A stretch of DNA of 64,000 bases from Cephalopachus bancanus (GCA_027257055.1 JAPVLO010000277.1:1860001-1924000); one strand, 5' to 3'. Positions 1 to 12,040 are shown, counted from the first letter of the stretch. The notes: generated by a model not told the origin, from the sequence alone. Numbers and translations are program-made.

Positions 1-475
1 TCCGTCCTCACCACCACCACCGTCGTCACCACCACCGTCACCCGCATCCCCACCCCCACCCCTACCCTCCTCCTCCTCACCGCCGTCACCAGCATCGCCA
101 TCACTGTCCACATCGCCGTCACCAGCATCGCCTTGATTATCGTCTCACGGCCATCTCCTTCCTCATGACTGTCACAGCCGCTACCATCATCGCCGTCAGG
201 GTCACCCTCACCGTCGTCTTCTTTGTCCTCCTCCTCCTCGTCACTGTCACCACCGTCACCGCCGTCACCATCACTGCCATCACGACCATCCTCACCACCA
301 TCGCCGTCACCGTCTCACGATCGCCCTCTCCACCACCGCCACCATCACGACCGTCGTCACCGCCGTCACGAGCGTCTTCGTCATCCTCTACCTCCTCACT
401 ATCATCACCACCGTCTCCATCGTTATCGTCGTCTTCGTGGTCACCGTCGCTATCACCTGCTCCAGCACCCACAAG
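1..475. repeat. CAC/GTC trinucleotide minisatellite
   Basis: An impure array of CAC, GTC, CAT and CTC triplets with the + strand pyrimidine-rich (recurrent core CACCACCGTCACC). It is already in progress at base 1, so its true start is outside the window. It fades into single-copy sequence near 470. Long open frames across it encode only Ser/Thr/Val/Asp runs and are artefacts. A related array in the opposite orientation lies at 31345-31725. Confidence 0.9.
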
Positions 476-1634
476 GCCGCCGCTGCTCCTCAGAGCTCAC
501 CAGGTGACGGGGCCGGTGCGCACACCTTTGTGGGCACCACCCCCTTCCATCTTCTCAGGAGCCTTGCCAGGTCGGTCCTGCCAGGGCTGGAGGCAGGGCT
601 TGGAGGGAGGCCTGGCTATGCCCCAGAGCAGACCGCGGGCTCCAGTCCGATGGTTGCCACCCCCAGCCGTCCTGTACCCTCTCTGGTGAACCCGGAGAGG
701 GCAGACAGGCTTGCCTTCAGCCCCCTCCCTGCATCCAGACATCTCCATTCCGGGCCTGCTTTGTACCAGGCACGGGGTTTGGATTTGATCCAGGCCAACA
801 TTTTTTCTCTGTGTTCACAAAACAAAGATTTTATTTTTCCTGCTCCCCAATCTAAACTCCTGTGAAAATAGCATGCGTAGCTGAGCCTCGGGCCAACTTG
901 TGTCTTTGTGCTCAGCACACACACTCTATCTTTCACACCACAAACAGCTTTGCTCAGGAAAATATGTTTTCTCTCTGCAGAACTGCCATTTTCGGGCAAC
1001 ACATAGGAGGCAAAAAGAGACTCTTTCACTTTTTCTTCCCCTGGAAAAACCCACCAAGATGTTGTTTTCCTTTGCTTTTTCTGGAGGGGAGAGATTTTTT
1101 GACAGCTTTCGTCGCTAATCTGGCGCTCAGCCCTGCGTCTAGTGCCAACTTGTAAAGGAAGCAGAAGAAAAACTAGATGAGCAAAGGCACGATTCTCCCA
1201 GAGGGGCACTGGCGCCTTGGAATTCGGAGCTGTGAGCGACCTCTGTGGCAGGCTCAGCGTCCTGCCCCGTGGGGGAGCCCCGCCTGGGAAGCCCTGCACG
1301 AGGACACGGGCTCCTGCTTGCAAACCGCTGTGGGAGGGCAGGGCTGCCTGCTGGGGGTCCCCGTGCGTGCGTGGGCATTCATCGGGCATCCTTTGAGACT
1401 TTCTTACGCCAGGCTGGCTGGGGACTGGGCTTGCAGCTGCAAAATGAATCAGCCCGGGATTCTGCCTCAATGCTTTCCAGTCTAGTACAGGCATGAAGGT
1501 TTGCGTAGAATTCTGACACGGAGTAGAAAGTGAGACGTGTCGGCAGAGATGTGAGAAGGAAGTTCTGCTTTCACATGCAAGGCCTGTTTTAGCCCGAGCA
1601 GTTAGGGAAACTTTGTACAAGAGGTGACACTTGA
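476..1634. other. Single-copy non-coding stretch
   Basis: No recognisable repeat or gene. A minus-strand open frame of 334 codons crosses 616-1620, but it has no domain or splice context that I recognise and I treat it as chance. The segment 1151-1182 is the source or sister copy of a 32-nt insertion found at 1886-1917. Confidence 0.55.
1151..1182 (+). repeat. 32-nt segment copied again at 1886-1917
   Basis: This segment begins TGTAAAGGAAGC and ends CTAGATGAGC. It matches 1886-1917 at 31 of 32 positions. The distant copy sits inside an Alu, where an Alu consensus would have other sequence, so this is the likely donor. Confidence 0.8.
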
Positions 1635-1639
1635 GCTTC

Positions 1640-1666
1640 TTTCCTTCCTTCCTTCCTTCCCTTCCT
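1640..1666. repeat. TTCC microsatellite
   Basis: A run of TTCC units forming the T-rich tail end of the adjoining antisense Alu. Confidence 0.85.
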
Positions 1667-1977
1667 TCTCACGGTCTTTCTCTGTCACCCAGACTGGAGT
1701 GCAGTGGCACGATCAGAGTTCACCGCACCCTCCAACTCCTGGGCTCAAGCTGCCTCCTGAGTAGCTTGGACTGAAGGCATGCGCTAACACACCCAGCTCC
1801 TTTTTAAAAACACTCTTTTTATAGAGATGGAGTCTCATTATGTTGCCCAGGCTGGTCTCGAACTCTTGGCCTCAGGCAATCATCCTGTAAAGGAAGCAAA
1901 AGAAAAACTAGATGAGCCAGGCCATTGCTCAGCCTCCCAATGCTCTGGGGCTACAGGCGTGCGCCACCGCGCACAGC
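1667..1977 (-). mobile_element. Alu, older type, antisense
   Basis: A dimeric Alu read from its tail, containing TGTCACCCAGACTGGAGTGC, the linker, TTGCCCAGGCTGG and the head end GCCACCGCGCACAGC. Flanking TTGAGCTT at 1631-1638 and 1983-1990 is a plausible target duplication. The left monomer is interrupted at 1886-1930 by non-Alu sequence. Confidence 0.85.
1886..1930 (+). repeat. Templated insertion inside an Alu
   Basis: Between CAGGCAATCATCC and CAGCCTCCCAATGC, where an Alu normally reads straight through, there is about 45 nt of foreign sequence. The first 32 nt copy 1151-1182 with one mismatch and in the same orientation. Confidence 0.75.
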
Positions 1978-1990
1978 AATATTTGAGCTT

Positions 1991-2654
1991 TCCAGCACGT
2001 TTCTTCTTCTAGGATGCTGAAATTGGGTCTCCTCTGAAACCTTCATGAAACCTGCATGTCCTCCCTCCTCTCCCAGGCCCGGCTCAGAGAACAGCCCCTT
2101 CTCTCTAGGGAAACCCTCGGGTGCCAGCAGACCCCTGCTGAGTGTCCCTGTGGCTCTACTTTCCTGGGCTCACTTCCAAGCTCCCGTAGCCTTGCTGTTC
2201 TGTTCTCATGGCCCGTCTCCTCGAGGGGTCCATCCGCTGTGCGCTCCAACTTCCCGCAGGCAGGAACCCCTGTGGGCCACGCTTGTCTCTGTGGCTCCAG
2301 TGGCGTTGTCAGACCTGCTTCAGACACTGTTGCTTAGGATCCTTCTAGATACAGCACACACACACTGAGCCAGTGAAAGCCCAAAGGACGAGGATGCAGC
2401 TGGGCCTTAGGTTGCCTTGGATCAGGAGATAGAAGGCCAGAGGGTCCCAGGCCCTCTCCCCTTCTCTCCCCTGTCTTCCTCTTTCTTTCTTCACCTCTCT
2501 CTGAGTATTTTCTCTCCCCGCGTCAAATTCTGATTGGCAAAGTTTGGGGCAGGGTCCAACCCACAGCAACTGGTAGACACCCCAAACAAGGCAATCAGGG
2601 CCCATGCCTGTGACTCCAGGGGACGGGCCAGGGAATCAGCTCACTGTGAGCTGA
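1991..2654. other. Single-copy non-coding stretch
   Basis: I see no gene or identifiable repeat. There is a pyrimidine-rich segment near 2455-2520. Confidence 0.5.
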
Positions 2655-3095
<441 letters not shown>

Positions 3096-4115
3096 ATATA
3101 CGTTTATTGAGTGGTAGTGACATGGGTGCTCCTTCATGGATCTGATGGGGGGTTCCCAGGATGGTCTCCCCATTTGGGGGCTTTCAGATGAGGGTATTAA
3201 AGTAGGGAGGTTTCGTTTCACACCTCTCCCACCCTCCATGCTTAGGAGAGCGTTGACAGGCTGGGTGGCTTGTAGAGGCGAGGTGCTACTGTCCCATGAG
3301 TCTTCTGAAACACTGAGCAGGGGGCCCTCATCCCTGCCCTACGGGAGGCCGTCCTGGGGGACCCTGGTCCTGTCATCACAACCACACGACAATAACTGCA
3401 TCCTTCCCTCCTGCTCTGCTCTGGGAACATCCCTTTGACTTGTGTGGTCTCAGGTCGGAAGGGATCCTTGCAGGGGTCATTGCTGGTGGAGTGGCATCCA
3501 GCCACATGCCAGCCTTCTCAAGAGGGAGGCTATCTTTTTCTAGGGGTTGTCACTTGGATTATCTTTTTCTTTGAAGTTCAAGGATATGCCGACCGAGGGT
3601 TGCTGGACGCCTACTCACTGTGTTGCAGCCTGTTGGTGGCAATGACCATCACATTGGGGATTAGGGCTTCAACACAAGGATTTGGGGAAACAGACATTCG
3701 GTCCATACCAGTGAATACGAGCGGCAGCCAGGGTCTCCTAAAGGGCCAAGTGTCGAGGGCATTCGGAGATAAGAAGGGACATGGAGGTCTTTGCACGAGG
3801 CCAGGTTGGGTGTGGGATTTGGGGGGCAACAGGTCAGAAGGGACTGTAAGGGTGAGGGGGTCTGGGAGGAAGGGGCATGGTGAGGATGGCAGAGACAAGA
3901 CAGGTTTCAAGACAAGACTAGGAACAGCTTACCAGAGAGCAAGGAGCAGAGCCTGTGACTGGGGGCATTCTTGAGGGCTGAGACTGCATCCCTGGTGTTC
4001 CTGCAGGTGAGGCACCAGGTGCAAGGTGGAGGTGATTTCCAGGTAGTGAGGCATTGTCCCGACCCTTAGGAATCTCACAGCTGAGCGAGATGGAGGGAGA
4101 GGCATGAGTTAGCAG
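3096..4115. other. Mostly single-copy stretch
   Basis: No gene seen. It contains the 60-bp segment 3635-3694, which reappears at 6019-6078. Confidence 0.5.
3635..3694 (+). repeat. Local duplicate of 6019-6078
   Basis: Begins GGTGGCAATGACCATCACAT and runs to GGGAAACAGA. It matches 6019-6078 at about 56 of 60 positions in the same orientation. Part may derive from an old interspersed repeat, but the shared left half is nearly identical. Confidence 0.75.
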
Positions 4116-4119
4116 CCCA

Positions 4120-4340
4120 GCCCAGGGGTCATCTCAGGGAGTTCAAATCCCACTTCTGTCACCTGCCAGCAGTGTGACCTTGGGCAAACCCTGGCCATGT
4201 CTGAGCCTCAGTCTCCACATGTGTAAATGTGGATGATGTTATTACCGGCCCCTAGGGTTGCTGTGAGGATTCATGGGGCAGACTGTGGAAGGACCTTTGC
4301 CCAGTTCCCGGCTTATATTAAGTGCTTGCCAGGAGCTATA
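4120..4340 (+). repeat. MIR SINE
   Basis: A near-complete MIR core: AGTGTGACCTTGGGCAAACC, TGAGCCTCAGTCTCC, GTAAATGTGGATGATG, then GTTGCTGTGAGGATTCA. Confidence 0.85.
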
Positions 4341-4575
4341 CTTATTACTGACAAGCAAAAGAAGACACACTGAGGGCTACATTCTACCTGCAGGGACTCC
4401 TGGGAGATTGGATGGCTGGGGTCTGGGTACAGAGGCAGAGCTCCCAAAACAAGAGTAACATGGTAGCGAGCTCATCAAAAAGAGTGTGGGCTCTCATTCG
4501 TTGCTGGTGAGAATGCAAAATGGTACAGCCATTTTGGAAGGCAATTTGCTGCTTTTTTACAAAACTAATCAAACT

Positions 4576-4857
4576 CTTTTTTTTTGAGTCAGTTTCTCAT
4601 TTTGTCACCGAGGCTGGGGTGCAGTGGCATGATCACAGCTTGCCATAGCCTGGACCTCCTGGGTTCAGGTGATACTTCTGTCTCAACCTCCCGAATAGCT
4701 AGTACTACCACGCCCAGCTAATTTTTAATTTTTTTTTTAGAGACAAGGTCTCACTATGTTGCCTAGCCTTGTCTCAAACTCCTGGGATCAAGCAGTCCTC
4801 CTGCCTCAGCTTCCCGAAGTGTTGGGGTTACAGGCGTGAGCCACCATACCCGGCCAT
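4576..4857 (-). mobile_element. Alu, older type, antisense, nested in L1
   Basis: A full-length dimeric Alu flanked by AACTAATCAAACTC (ending 4575) and AACTAACCATACTC (from 4859). This imperfect target duplication lies in the L1, so the Alu is younger than the L1. Confidence 0.88.
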
Positions 4858-4935
4858 AACTAACCATACTCTTACCATATGGCCCAACAATTGTGCTCCT
4901 GGTATTCACCCAAAGGAGTTGAAAAGTCATGTTCA

Positions 4936-4956
4936 CACACACACACACACACACAA
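4936..4956. repeat. CA microsatellite
   Basis: About ten CA units inside the L1 3' region. Confidence 0.9.
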
Positions 4957-5540
4957 AACTTGCACACAGATGTTTATAGCAGCTCTATTCGTAATTATTA
5001 AAACTTAGAAACAACTAAAATGTAGGTGAGTGGATAATCTGGGATCCATCAAGACAATGAAATATTAGCACTGAAAAAGAAATGAGCTATCAGGCCATCA
5101 AAAGACATGGAAAAACTCTAAGTGAAAGAAGCCATTATGAAAGGTTACCTACTGGAGGATTCCAACTCCGCGACATTCTGGAAGAGGCAAAGCTACGGAG
5201 ATAGGAAAGGGATCAGTGGTTGCCTGGGAGGGAGGAGCATAGGGGGTTTTTAGGCGATGAAACTACTCTGTGATACTGGAATGGTGGACACAGGTCATTA
5301 CATATTCGCCAAAACCCGTGGAATGTCCAACACTAAGAGAGAGCCTAGTGTACACTGTGGATTCTGGGTGGCAACAATGTGTCAGTGTTGGTTCAACAGT
5401 TGTAAAAATGCAGCACTCTGGGGGGATGTTGATGGTCGGGGAGGCTGTGTGTGTGTCTCGGGGTAAAGGATACCTTCCTCTCAATTTTGCTGTGAACCCA
5501 AAACTGCTCTGAAAAATCAAGTCTGTTATTAAAAAACAAA

Positions 5541-5875
5541 CCAAAGTGGAGCGGTTGTGCATGACCAGTGATGGATGGACGAAGCCATTGTGTGTTCCGT
5601 GTTCAGGACCTGCAGCACTAGGCAGAGGGCATGCGGGCAGGAGAGCCCTTCACGTCCTGTGCGGTGACAGCCACTAACCGGCACTCCAGCACCGAGGTGG
5701 GGAGCAGCCCGGCGATGTCAGACCCGAGGGCAGCACCAGGAACGAGGGGTGCCCAGCCCGGCCTTGGAGGCTGTCGCTTTGGGCCGTGCAGGCAGGAAGG
5801 GGCTGGGTGGAGGGGATAATTTTAGGATGTGTGATAGTGATGGGCCTTCCTGCCTGTTGAACACTGAGTGCCCGT
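5541..5875. other. Single-copy stretch
   Basis: Nothing recognisable. Moderately GC-rich. Confidence 0.45.
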
Positions 5876-5879
5876 TCTC

Positions 5880-6010
5880 CTTCTGTTCTTCCCGCACCGT
5901 GTTACAGGCAGGAAGCAAGCCAGAGGGAGGGAATAACGGGCCCAAGGCCACACAGCTAGTCGCCAGGGCTGTCTTGGACTTCGTCTTGCTGCAAGACCGT
6001 GAGCCACTGA
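5880..6010 (-). repeat. MIR SINE remnant, antisense
   Basis: Contains GGGCCCAAGGCCACACAGCT followed by a short right flank, the MIR reverse-strand hallmark. Confidence 0.7.
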
Positions 6011-6018
6011 CCCAAGAT

Positions 6019-6078
6019 GGTGGCAATGACCATCACATTGGGGGTTAGGGCTGCAACACAAGGATTCAGGGAAACAGA
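6019..6078 (+). repeat. Local duplicate of 3635-3694
   Basis: A 60-bp near-copy (about 4 mismatches) that sits as an isolated island between an antisense MIR and a sense MIR. Compare the insertion at 1886. Confidence 0.75.
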
Positions 6079-6087
6079 ATTCGTTGC

Positions 6088-6525
6088 TGATGCCTGATGT
6101 GATGTGAGCTGGAACAGCTCGCCACGTCCCTGAGCCTCAGTTCGCTTGACTTTAAGATGGAGCCGATGCCTACTTTGTGGAATTGCAGTGAGAATTTTTT
6201 TTTTTTTGAGTTGGAGTCTCACTCTGTTGCCCAGACTGGAGTGCAGTGGCCGCTGCCGGCCACCGCAGCCTCCACCTGCTGGGCTCCGGCGACCCTTCTG
6301 CCTCAGCCTTCCAAGTAGCTGGAACTACAGGCGCGCGCTACCACGCCCGGCTAATTTTTTGATTTATTGTAGAGATGAGGTCTCGCCAAGTTGCCCGGGC
6401 GGGTCTCGAACCCGCGGGCTCAGGCAATCCACTCACCTCAGCCTCCCAAAGCGAGGGATTACAGGCTGAGCCACCGAGCCCGGCTTGCAGCGAGAATTAA
6501 ATGATGAAACGGAGACAGATTCTCC
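6088..6525 (+). repeat. MIR SINE split by an Alu
   Basis: CCACGTCCCTGAGCCTCAGT ... GGAATTGCAGTGAGAA, resuming after the Alu with TTAAATGATGAAAC. The Alu occupies 6197-6484. Confidence 0.75.
6197..6484 (-). mobile_element. Alu, lineage-specific subfamily with T-arm, antisense
   Basis: Full length. Starts TTTTTTTTTTGAGTTGGAGTC, has TTTGATTTATTGTAGAG as linker and ends GCCACCGAGCCCGGC. The B box at 6399-6415 (sense GCGGGTTCGAGACCCGC) forms a perfect 5-bp stem with a 7-nt loop. The target duplication is TTGCAGTGAGAATT (6183-6196) versus TTGCAGCGAGAATT (6485-6498). Confidence 0.95.
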
Positions 6526-6657
6526 TTATCCACGCGGGCCAATAGAAACATAGTGTGGGCCACAAATGTGAACCACATTTGAGATTTTAAATTTTCCAGT
6601 AACCACAGTAAAAAAAAGAAAAGAAACAAGATAAAGTTGATTTTAATTGTATATCTT

Positions 6658-6738
6658 TTTTCTTCTTTTTTAGAGAGCAGGATTTATTGAGAGGCAGAAA
6701 AGCTCCCGCAGTGGGAGGGGACCCGAGGGGGTTGTCCT
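6658..6738 (-). mobile_element. Short poly(A) retroposon, copy A
   Basis: About 80 nt with a T-rich start (the poly(A) tail of the minus strand). Read on the minus strand it begins AGGACAACC, has the hairpin CTCCC-ACTGC-GGGAG, then AATAAATCC and A-run. Flanked by TATCTT at 6652-6657 and 6739-6744. It aligns end to end with 59772-59848. The hairpin/AATAAA/poly(A) layout resembles the R region of a retroviral LTR, but the source is unidentified. Confidence 0.7.
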
Positions 6739-6770
6739 TATCTTATATTTTATTTGAGTCAATATACGTA

Positions 6771-7206
6771 CAGTCCTGTGCCACGTAACAATGTTTCAGT
6801 CAATAGTGGATTGCGCCCCTCCCCCACCTTGGGGAGATGAATCTTCTTTCTTCCTTCTCTTTCTCTCTCTAATTTACTTTTAAATAAACTTTTCTTTCTT
6901 AACCTTAAAAAAAAAATAGTGGATTGCATATGCAAGGGTGGGCCTATGAGATGACAATACTGCATTTTTACTGTATCTTTTCTATGTTAAGATAAGTTTA
7001 GATGTACACACACTAACCATTGTGTGCCCGTTGCCTTCAGTGTCCAGCACAGTGACAAGTGGGACAGGTTTTTAGCCCAGGGGCAAAGAGGCTCTACCAT
7101 GCAGCCTAGGTGTGTGTAAATACACTCTACGGTGTTCACACAGCAATGAATTCACCTAAGGAGGCTTTTTCAGAACGTATCTCTGTCTTTAATCGATGCA
7201 TGACTA
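6771..7206 (-). mobile_element. Tigger/MER2-type DNA transposon remnant
   Basis: Left end TA-CAGTCCTGTGCCACGTAAC, right end CGATGCATGACTA-TA, an inverted pair of pogo/Tigger type with TA duplications. Internal hallmarks are TTTTTAGCCCAGGGGCAAAG, ATGCAGCCTAGGTGTGTG and GTAAATACACTCTACGGTG. Non-coding (MITE). Split by the 100-nt insertion at 6815-6914. Confidence 0.8.
6815..6914 (+). mobile_element. Short poly(A) retroposon, different source (copy C)
   Basis: A 100-nt insert flanked by a perfect 13-nt target duplication AATAGTGGATTGC (6802-6814 and 6915-6927). It has a CCCCA-CCT-TGGGG hairpin, a pyrimidine-rich stretch, the polyadenylation signal AATAAA and an A10 tail, so LINE machinery mobilised it. 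The sequence is not the same as copy A, but the layout is. Confidence 0.75.
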
Positions 7207-7225
7207 TAAAATATCATCATTTAAA

Positions 7226-7586
<361 letters not shown>

Positions 7587-7715
7587 TTAATCTCTTTTAC
7601 TGTTTCCTTGCTATCTGGTGCGTATTTAACGGTCTCAGCACTCCTCGGTGTGGGCCAACCACATTCTAAGTGCTCAGTAGCTGTGTGTGGCTGGTGGCTG
7701 CCATACTGGGCGTCC

Positions 7716-8784
7716 CGCTGTCTAGAATTCAGGCAGTCTGTGTGCCTCCCTGTACCCGTGGGGATCACAGTATCACACCCCAGAGTTTTGCTAATCACTC
7801 CTCCAGTTCACATTCTATCTGGCATGCATTAGGGTTAGCAGGCCAGGAGATTTATGTTATGTACCATGGTGTATATTCCTAAATCCTAACTCATGAATTC
7901 GCAAACTTGCAATCACAGGCCCCTGCGAAACACGGGAATTAGTCTTTTGTTCCTGAAGCGGTTTGCGCTCGCCTCTTCCGGTGCCCTCACCAGGCCCTCG
8001 TGTGTTCTGATTGGTGATGTGAGTGTCTGTCTCCTCCACCCCGCCCCGCTCCACTCCATGCCTCTTGGAGGGAAAGGATGTGTCTCCGGAATCCTCTAGC
8101 CCGCTGCCAACCCCACCCTGCACCCCAAGTGTCTGGCTCTAGCAGGTATCCAGTCAGTACTTTCTGAAGAGACTCCACCAGCCAAAGGCATCAGCTGCTT
8201 TTAAGAAGGAAGCGCCTGATACAGAAAAGGCCCTAAAGTCAGATTATGTAAAAATGTGTTGAAAGGTACGGGGACCTCAAAGGTACCCACCGAACTGAAG
8301 TTTTGATCCGCGTAGACACGAATCCAGTGGAGGTGAGCGCAGGGTCCCCGCAGAGGGGCGTGCATTTGGGAGAAGAGGCAGGATCAGGGACGTCGAGGAG
8401 TTGGTCGCAGGCATTTGGACTTGCGGTGAAATACGTCCTGCTCACTCCTGTGTGACACGCTCCAACCGGCGCCAAGGACTCAGAGATAGCGGAGGGCTTT
8501 GTTCTTCTGGCTGCTCGCTTCCTGGAGAGGTGGGACCCCTCGGCCCCTCCTGCAGACTTTGGTTGCTGGGAACCACGGGGCCCCAGAGGCAGCCATTGCA
8601 GGAGCAGGTGGTGACCACTGAATGGCGACTATGTGGCCGGGTCCACCACGGCTGCTATTCCCACCCAGGACACGCCTGTCGCTCTGTGGGGGGGAGGGGC
8701 AGTGCCATTTTGGGAATGCCCGGGGCCCACCATGCCCTCACTTTTCATCTCCCCATCTGCACTGTCACTACGGGGGTCAGTTCG
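7716..8784. other. Single-copy stretch
   Basis: No gene or repeat that I can name. The GC-rich part at 8240-8640 has scattered CpGs but no promoter cluster. Confidence 0.45.
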
Positions 8785-9658
<874 letters not shown>

Positions 9659-9673
9659 AACATCTCTTTTAGC

Positions 9674-9968
9674 TGAATAGGGTGGCTCACACCTGTAATC
9701 CCAGAGACCGAGGCAGGAGGATTGCTTAAGGTCAGGAGCTGCAGGCCAGCCTGGGTAACATAGGGGAGACTTCATCTCTACAAAACACAAAAAAAGAAAT
9801 AGGTGTGGTGGCGCACACCTGTAGTCCTAGCTACTCAGGAGGCTGAGGTTTGAGGATTGCTTGAGCCCAGGAGGTCAAGGCTACAGTGAGCTGTGATTGT
9901 GCCACTGTACTCCAGCCTGGAGCAAGTCCCTGTCAGAAAGAGAGAGAGAGATGGAGAGAGCGATGGAG

Positions 9969-10011
<43 letters not shown>
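9674..10011 (+). mobile_element. Alu, older type, sense, with GA-expanded tail
   Basis: Complete dimer. The target duplication is AACATCTCTTTTAGC (9659-9673) versus AACATCTCTTTAGC (10012-10025). The usual poly(A) tail has become a GA microsatellite. Confidence 0.92.
9938..10011. repeat. GA microsatellite (Alu tail)
   Basis: Interrupted GA repeats lying wholly inside the target-duplication boundaries of the Alu, so the run grew from its tail. Confidence 0.92.
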
Positions 10012-10012
<1 letters not shown>

Positions 10013-10025
10013 ACATCTCTTTAGC

Positions 10026-10667
10026 AAGCAGTTCCCTAGGAACCTGACTGCTTATCCCCCCTGCCTGCCCCAGCCTAGACCCCCTCCACCACGCACACTG
10101 TTTTTCAAACTGTGGCCTCTGGACCACCAGCGTCAGATGTCTTGGGGGATGGAGGGCGCTGTGAGGGACGCCAGCCGCCACAGGGCAGAGCAGAGATTGG
10201 GAGCCACAGAGGTTTCCAGTGGCTGCTCCAAGAGCAGACCGGGTATGGGGAAATGGGGACACTGGTTGTGCGGCCCGGGAGTCGGGGACAAGGAGGGAGG
10301 GCGGCCCGCTTCCCGTCTGCGCACATTCCCACCGCCGGCCCGGCTCGATGACTGAGACGAGTTCCTGTCTCTGGTTTTGTTCAGCACATCAGAGGCCCAG
10401 ACTGAGCCTTTGGTCTGGAGTTTGAGCAAATTGGAGTTGAAATTGCCTCAGCAGGTAACGGGAGCGCCGCCGTGTCAACTCGGCTCTGCCGGCTGGGGAG
10501 GGAGGGCGAGGGCTTTCTGTCTGTGTGTCTGGATTTGCGTTGCCCTCAGGAGCCCAAAGCCTGGCCCTGAGTTCGAGCCCCTTCCTCCTGCCCTGGGACA
10601 CGGGGGACCTTACAGAGGTCCCTGAGGAATTAAGTACCGATCGATGAAATATTGACAACTGGTATCA
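10026..10667. other. Single-copy stretch
   Basis: A possible MER5-like fragment at about 10096-10150 (TTTTTCAAACTGTGGCCTCT). Otherwise nothing recognised. GC-rich at 10250-10350. Confidence 0.4.
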
Positions 10668-10680
10668 AAGTGGAAACGAG

Positions 10681-10968
10681 GGCTGGACTCTGTGGCTCAG
10701 CCTGTAATCCCAGCACTTTGGGAGGCCGCGGTGAGGGGATTGCCTGAGTCCACGGTTTGAGACCAGCCCGGGCAACTTGGCGAGACCTTGTCCCTACAAT
10801 AAATCAAAACTTAGCCGGGCGTGGTAGCGTGCACCTATAGTTCTGGCTACTTGGAAGACCGAGGATTGCTGGAGCCCAGCAGATCGAGTGTGTGGTGGCT
10901 GTGAGTGTGCCACTGCACTCCAGCCTGGGCGACGGAATGAGACTCCAACTCAAAAAAAAAAGAAAAAA
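10681..10968 (+). mobile_element. Alu, lineage-specific subfamily, sense (older variant)
   Basis: Diagnostic CAATAAATC and GACTCCAACTC. The B box CACGGTTTGAGACCAGCC lacks the T-arm stem. The target duplication AAGTGGAAACGAG (10668-10680) versus AAGTGGAAGTGAG (10969-10981) is imperfect, consistent with greater age. Confidence 0.93.
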
Positions 10969-10984
10969 AAGTGGAAGTGAGCCC

Positions 10985-11150
10985 TCTATTTTTGTAGGCT
11001 ACATAGTGTTGCTGAAGAGGCCCTGGCTTTAAAAATAAAGCACTGGGTTTGGTTTCACCACTGACTGACTGCAGGACCTTGGGCAGAATACAACCTCTCC
11101 GACCTCAGTTTCTGTATCTGTAAAAGGGGACTAAAGTTGCCCCTCGTCTG
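10985..11150 (+). repeat. MIR SINE
   Basis: CTGACTGACTGCAGGACCTTGGGC, CTCAGTTTCTGTATCTGTAAA. Confidence 0.8.
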
Positions 11151-11364
11151 GGATGTAAGGACGGGAAATGATGCCACGGTGGAAGCACATGGTTTTTCCT
11201 GCTGCCCACGCCCTCGTTGACTGATGACTCTGGGATTTTGACCCTCAGTCTTTGTCCCGTACGTGTGTCCAAGACCCGACTGCTGGCGTTCACCTAATGT
11301 CACCATGTACTCGCCCACTTGGAGTAGACCCTCTGCCTTGGACCCGGAAAAGTGCTTGGCCGCA

Positions 11365-12040
11365 CTTTTTAAAGAATTTTTTATTTTAAAGATGTGGGGT
11401 ACAATTCAGGGTTAGGTATACACATGTTCATTATGCAGGTGCCCTTGTTGATGAGGTGTGCCCCCCCTCCCCTGGCAGTTTTCCACTATACCAGTCCCAT
11501 CCTCGCCCTCCCCTGGCAGTTGCCCACCACTGTCAATTCCTTTCTTATAGTATCATGATAGTTGTCCAAGGTCTGCTTATGAGTGAGAACATGCGATACT
11601 CAGTTCTTTGTTTCTGTGAGAGATCACTCAGTATTATAGACTCTAAGTCCATCCAGGTTGCTGTGAAGTTCATGATTTTCTTCTTCTTTATGGCTGCATA
11701 ATAGTCCATCGTGTATATGTATATGGATTTTTAAAAAATCCAGTCCTCTTTTGATGGGCAGCACAGTTGGCTCCATGTTTTTGCTATTGTGAGTAACACT
11801 ACAATAAACAAGCGTGTGCAGGTATTTTTTCCATAGAGTGATTTGAGTTCCTCTGGGTATATTCCCAGTAGGGGGATTGCAGGGCCGTACAGGAGGTTGA
11901 GTTTTAGATCTTTTGGGAATCGCCACACTGTTTTCCAGAGGCGGTACTAGTTTACACTCCCACCAACAGAGTAGAAGTGTTCCCTTTTCACCTTATCCTC
12001 TCCAGCATCTGTTGTTTTTTGAGTTATTGATGGGGTGCTT
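11365..12040 (-). mobile_element. L1 3' end, antisense, 5'-truncated
   Basis: Begins with the reverse complement of an L1 tail (GATGTGGGGTACAATTCAGG, shared with the L1 tail at 44570-44685) and continues into ORF2: GAGAACATGCGATACTC, GGCTGCATAATAGTCCATCG and ATTCCCAGTAGGGGGATTGC. CCCTCCCCTGGCAGTT occurs twice, near 11464 and 11506. Confidence 0.9.

Larger units (their letters stand above)
4480..5540 (+). mobile_element. L1 3' end (old L1M/L1P type), with nested Alu
   Basis: The sense 3' part of an L1 reading frame and UTR: GGTGAGAATGCAAAATGG, CCATATGGCCCAACAATTG, AGTGGTTGCCTGGGAGG and AAACTGCTCTGAAAAATC, then an A-rich tail at 5530-5540. It is split by the Alu at 4576-4857 and contains a CA run. 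It is too decayed to encode protein. Confidence 0.85.

Noticed and set aside
616..1620. 334-codon minus-strand open frame
   Set aside because: No domain, no paralogue-like region, and no splice or promoter context. Overlapping plus-strand frames are also open. Most likely chance.
6399..6415. tRNA gene suggested by a T-arm-like GGGTTCGAGACCC
   Set aside because: It lies at the B box of an Alu. No acceptor, D or anticodon arm is present.
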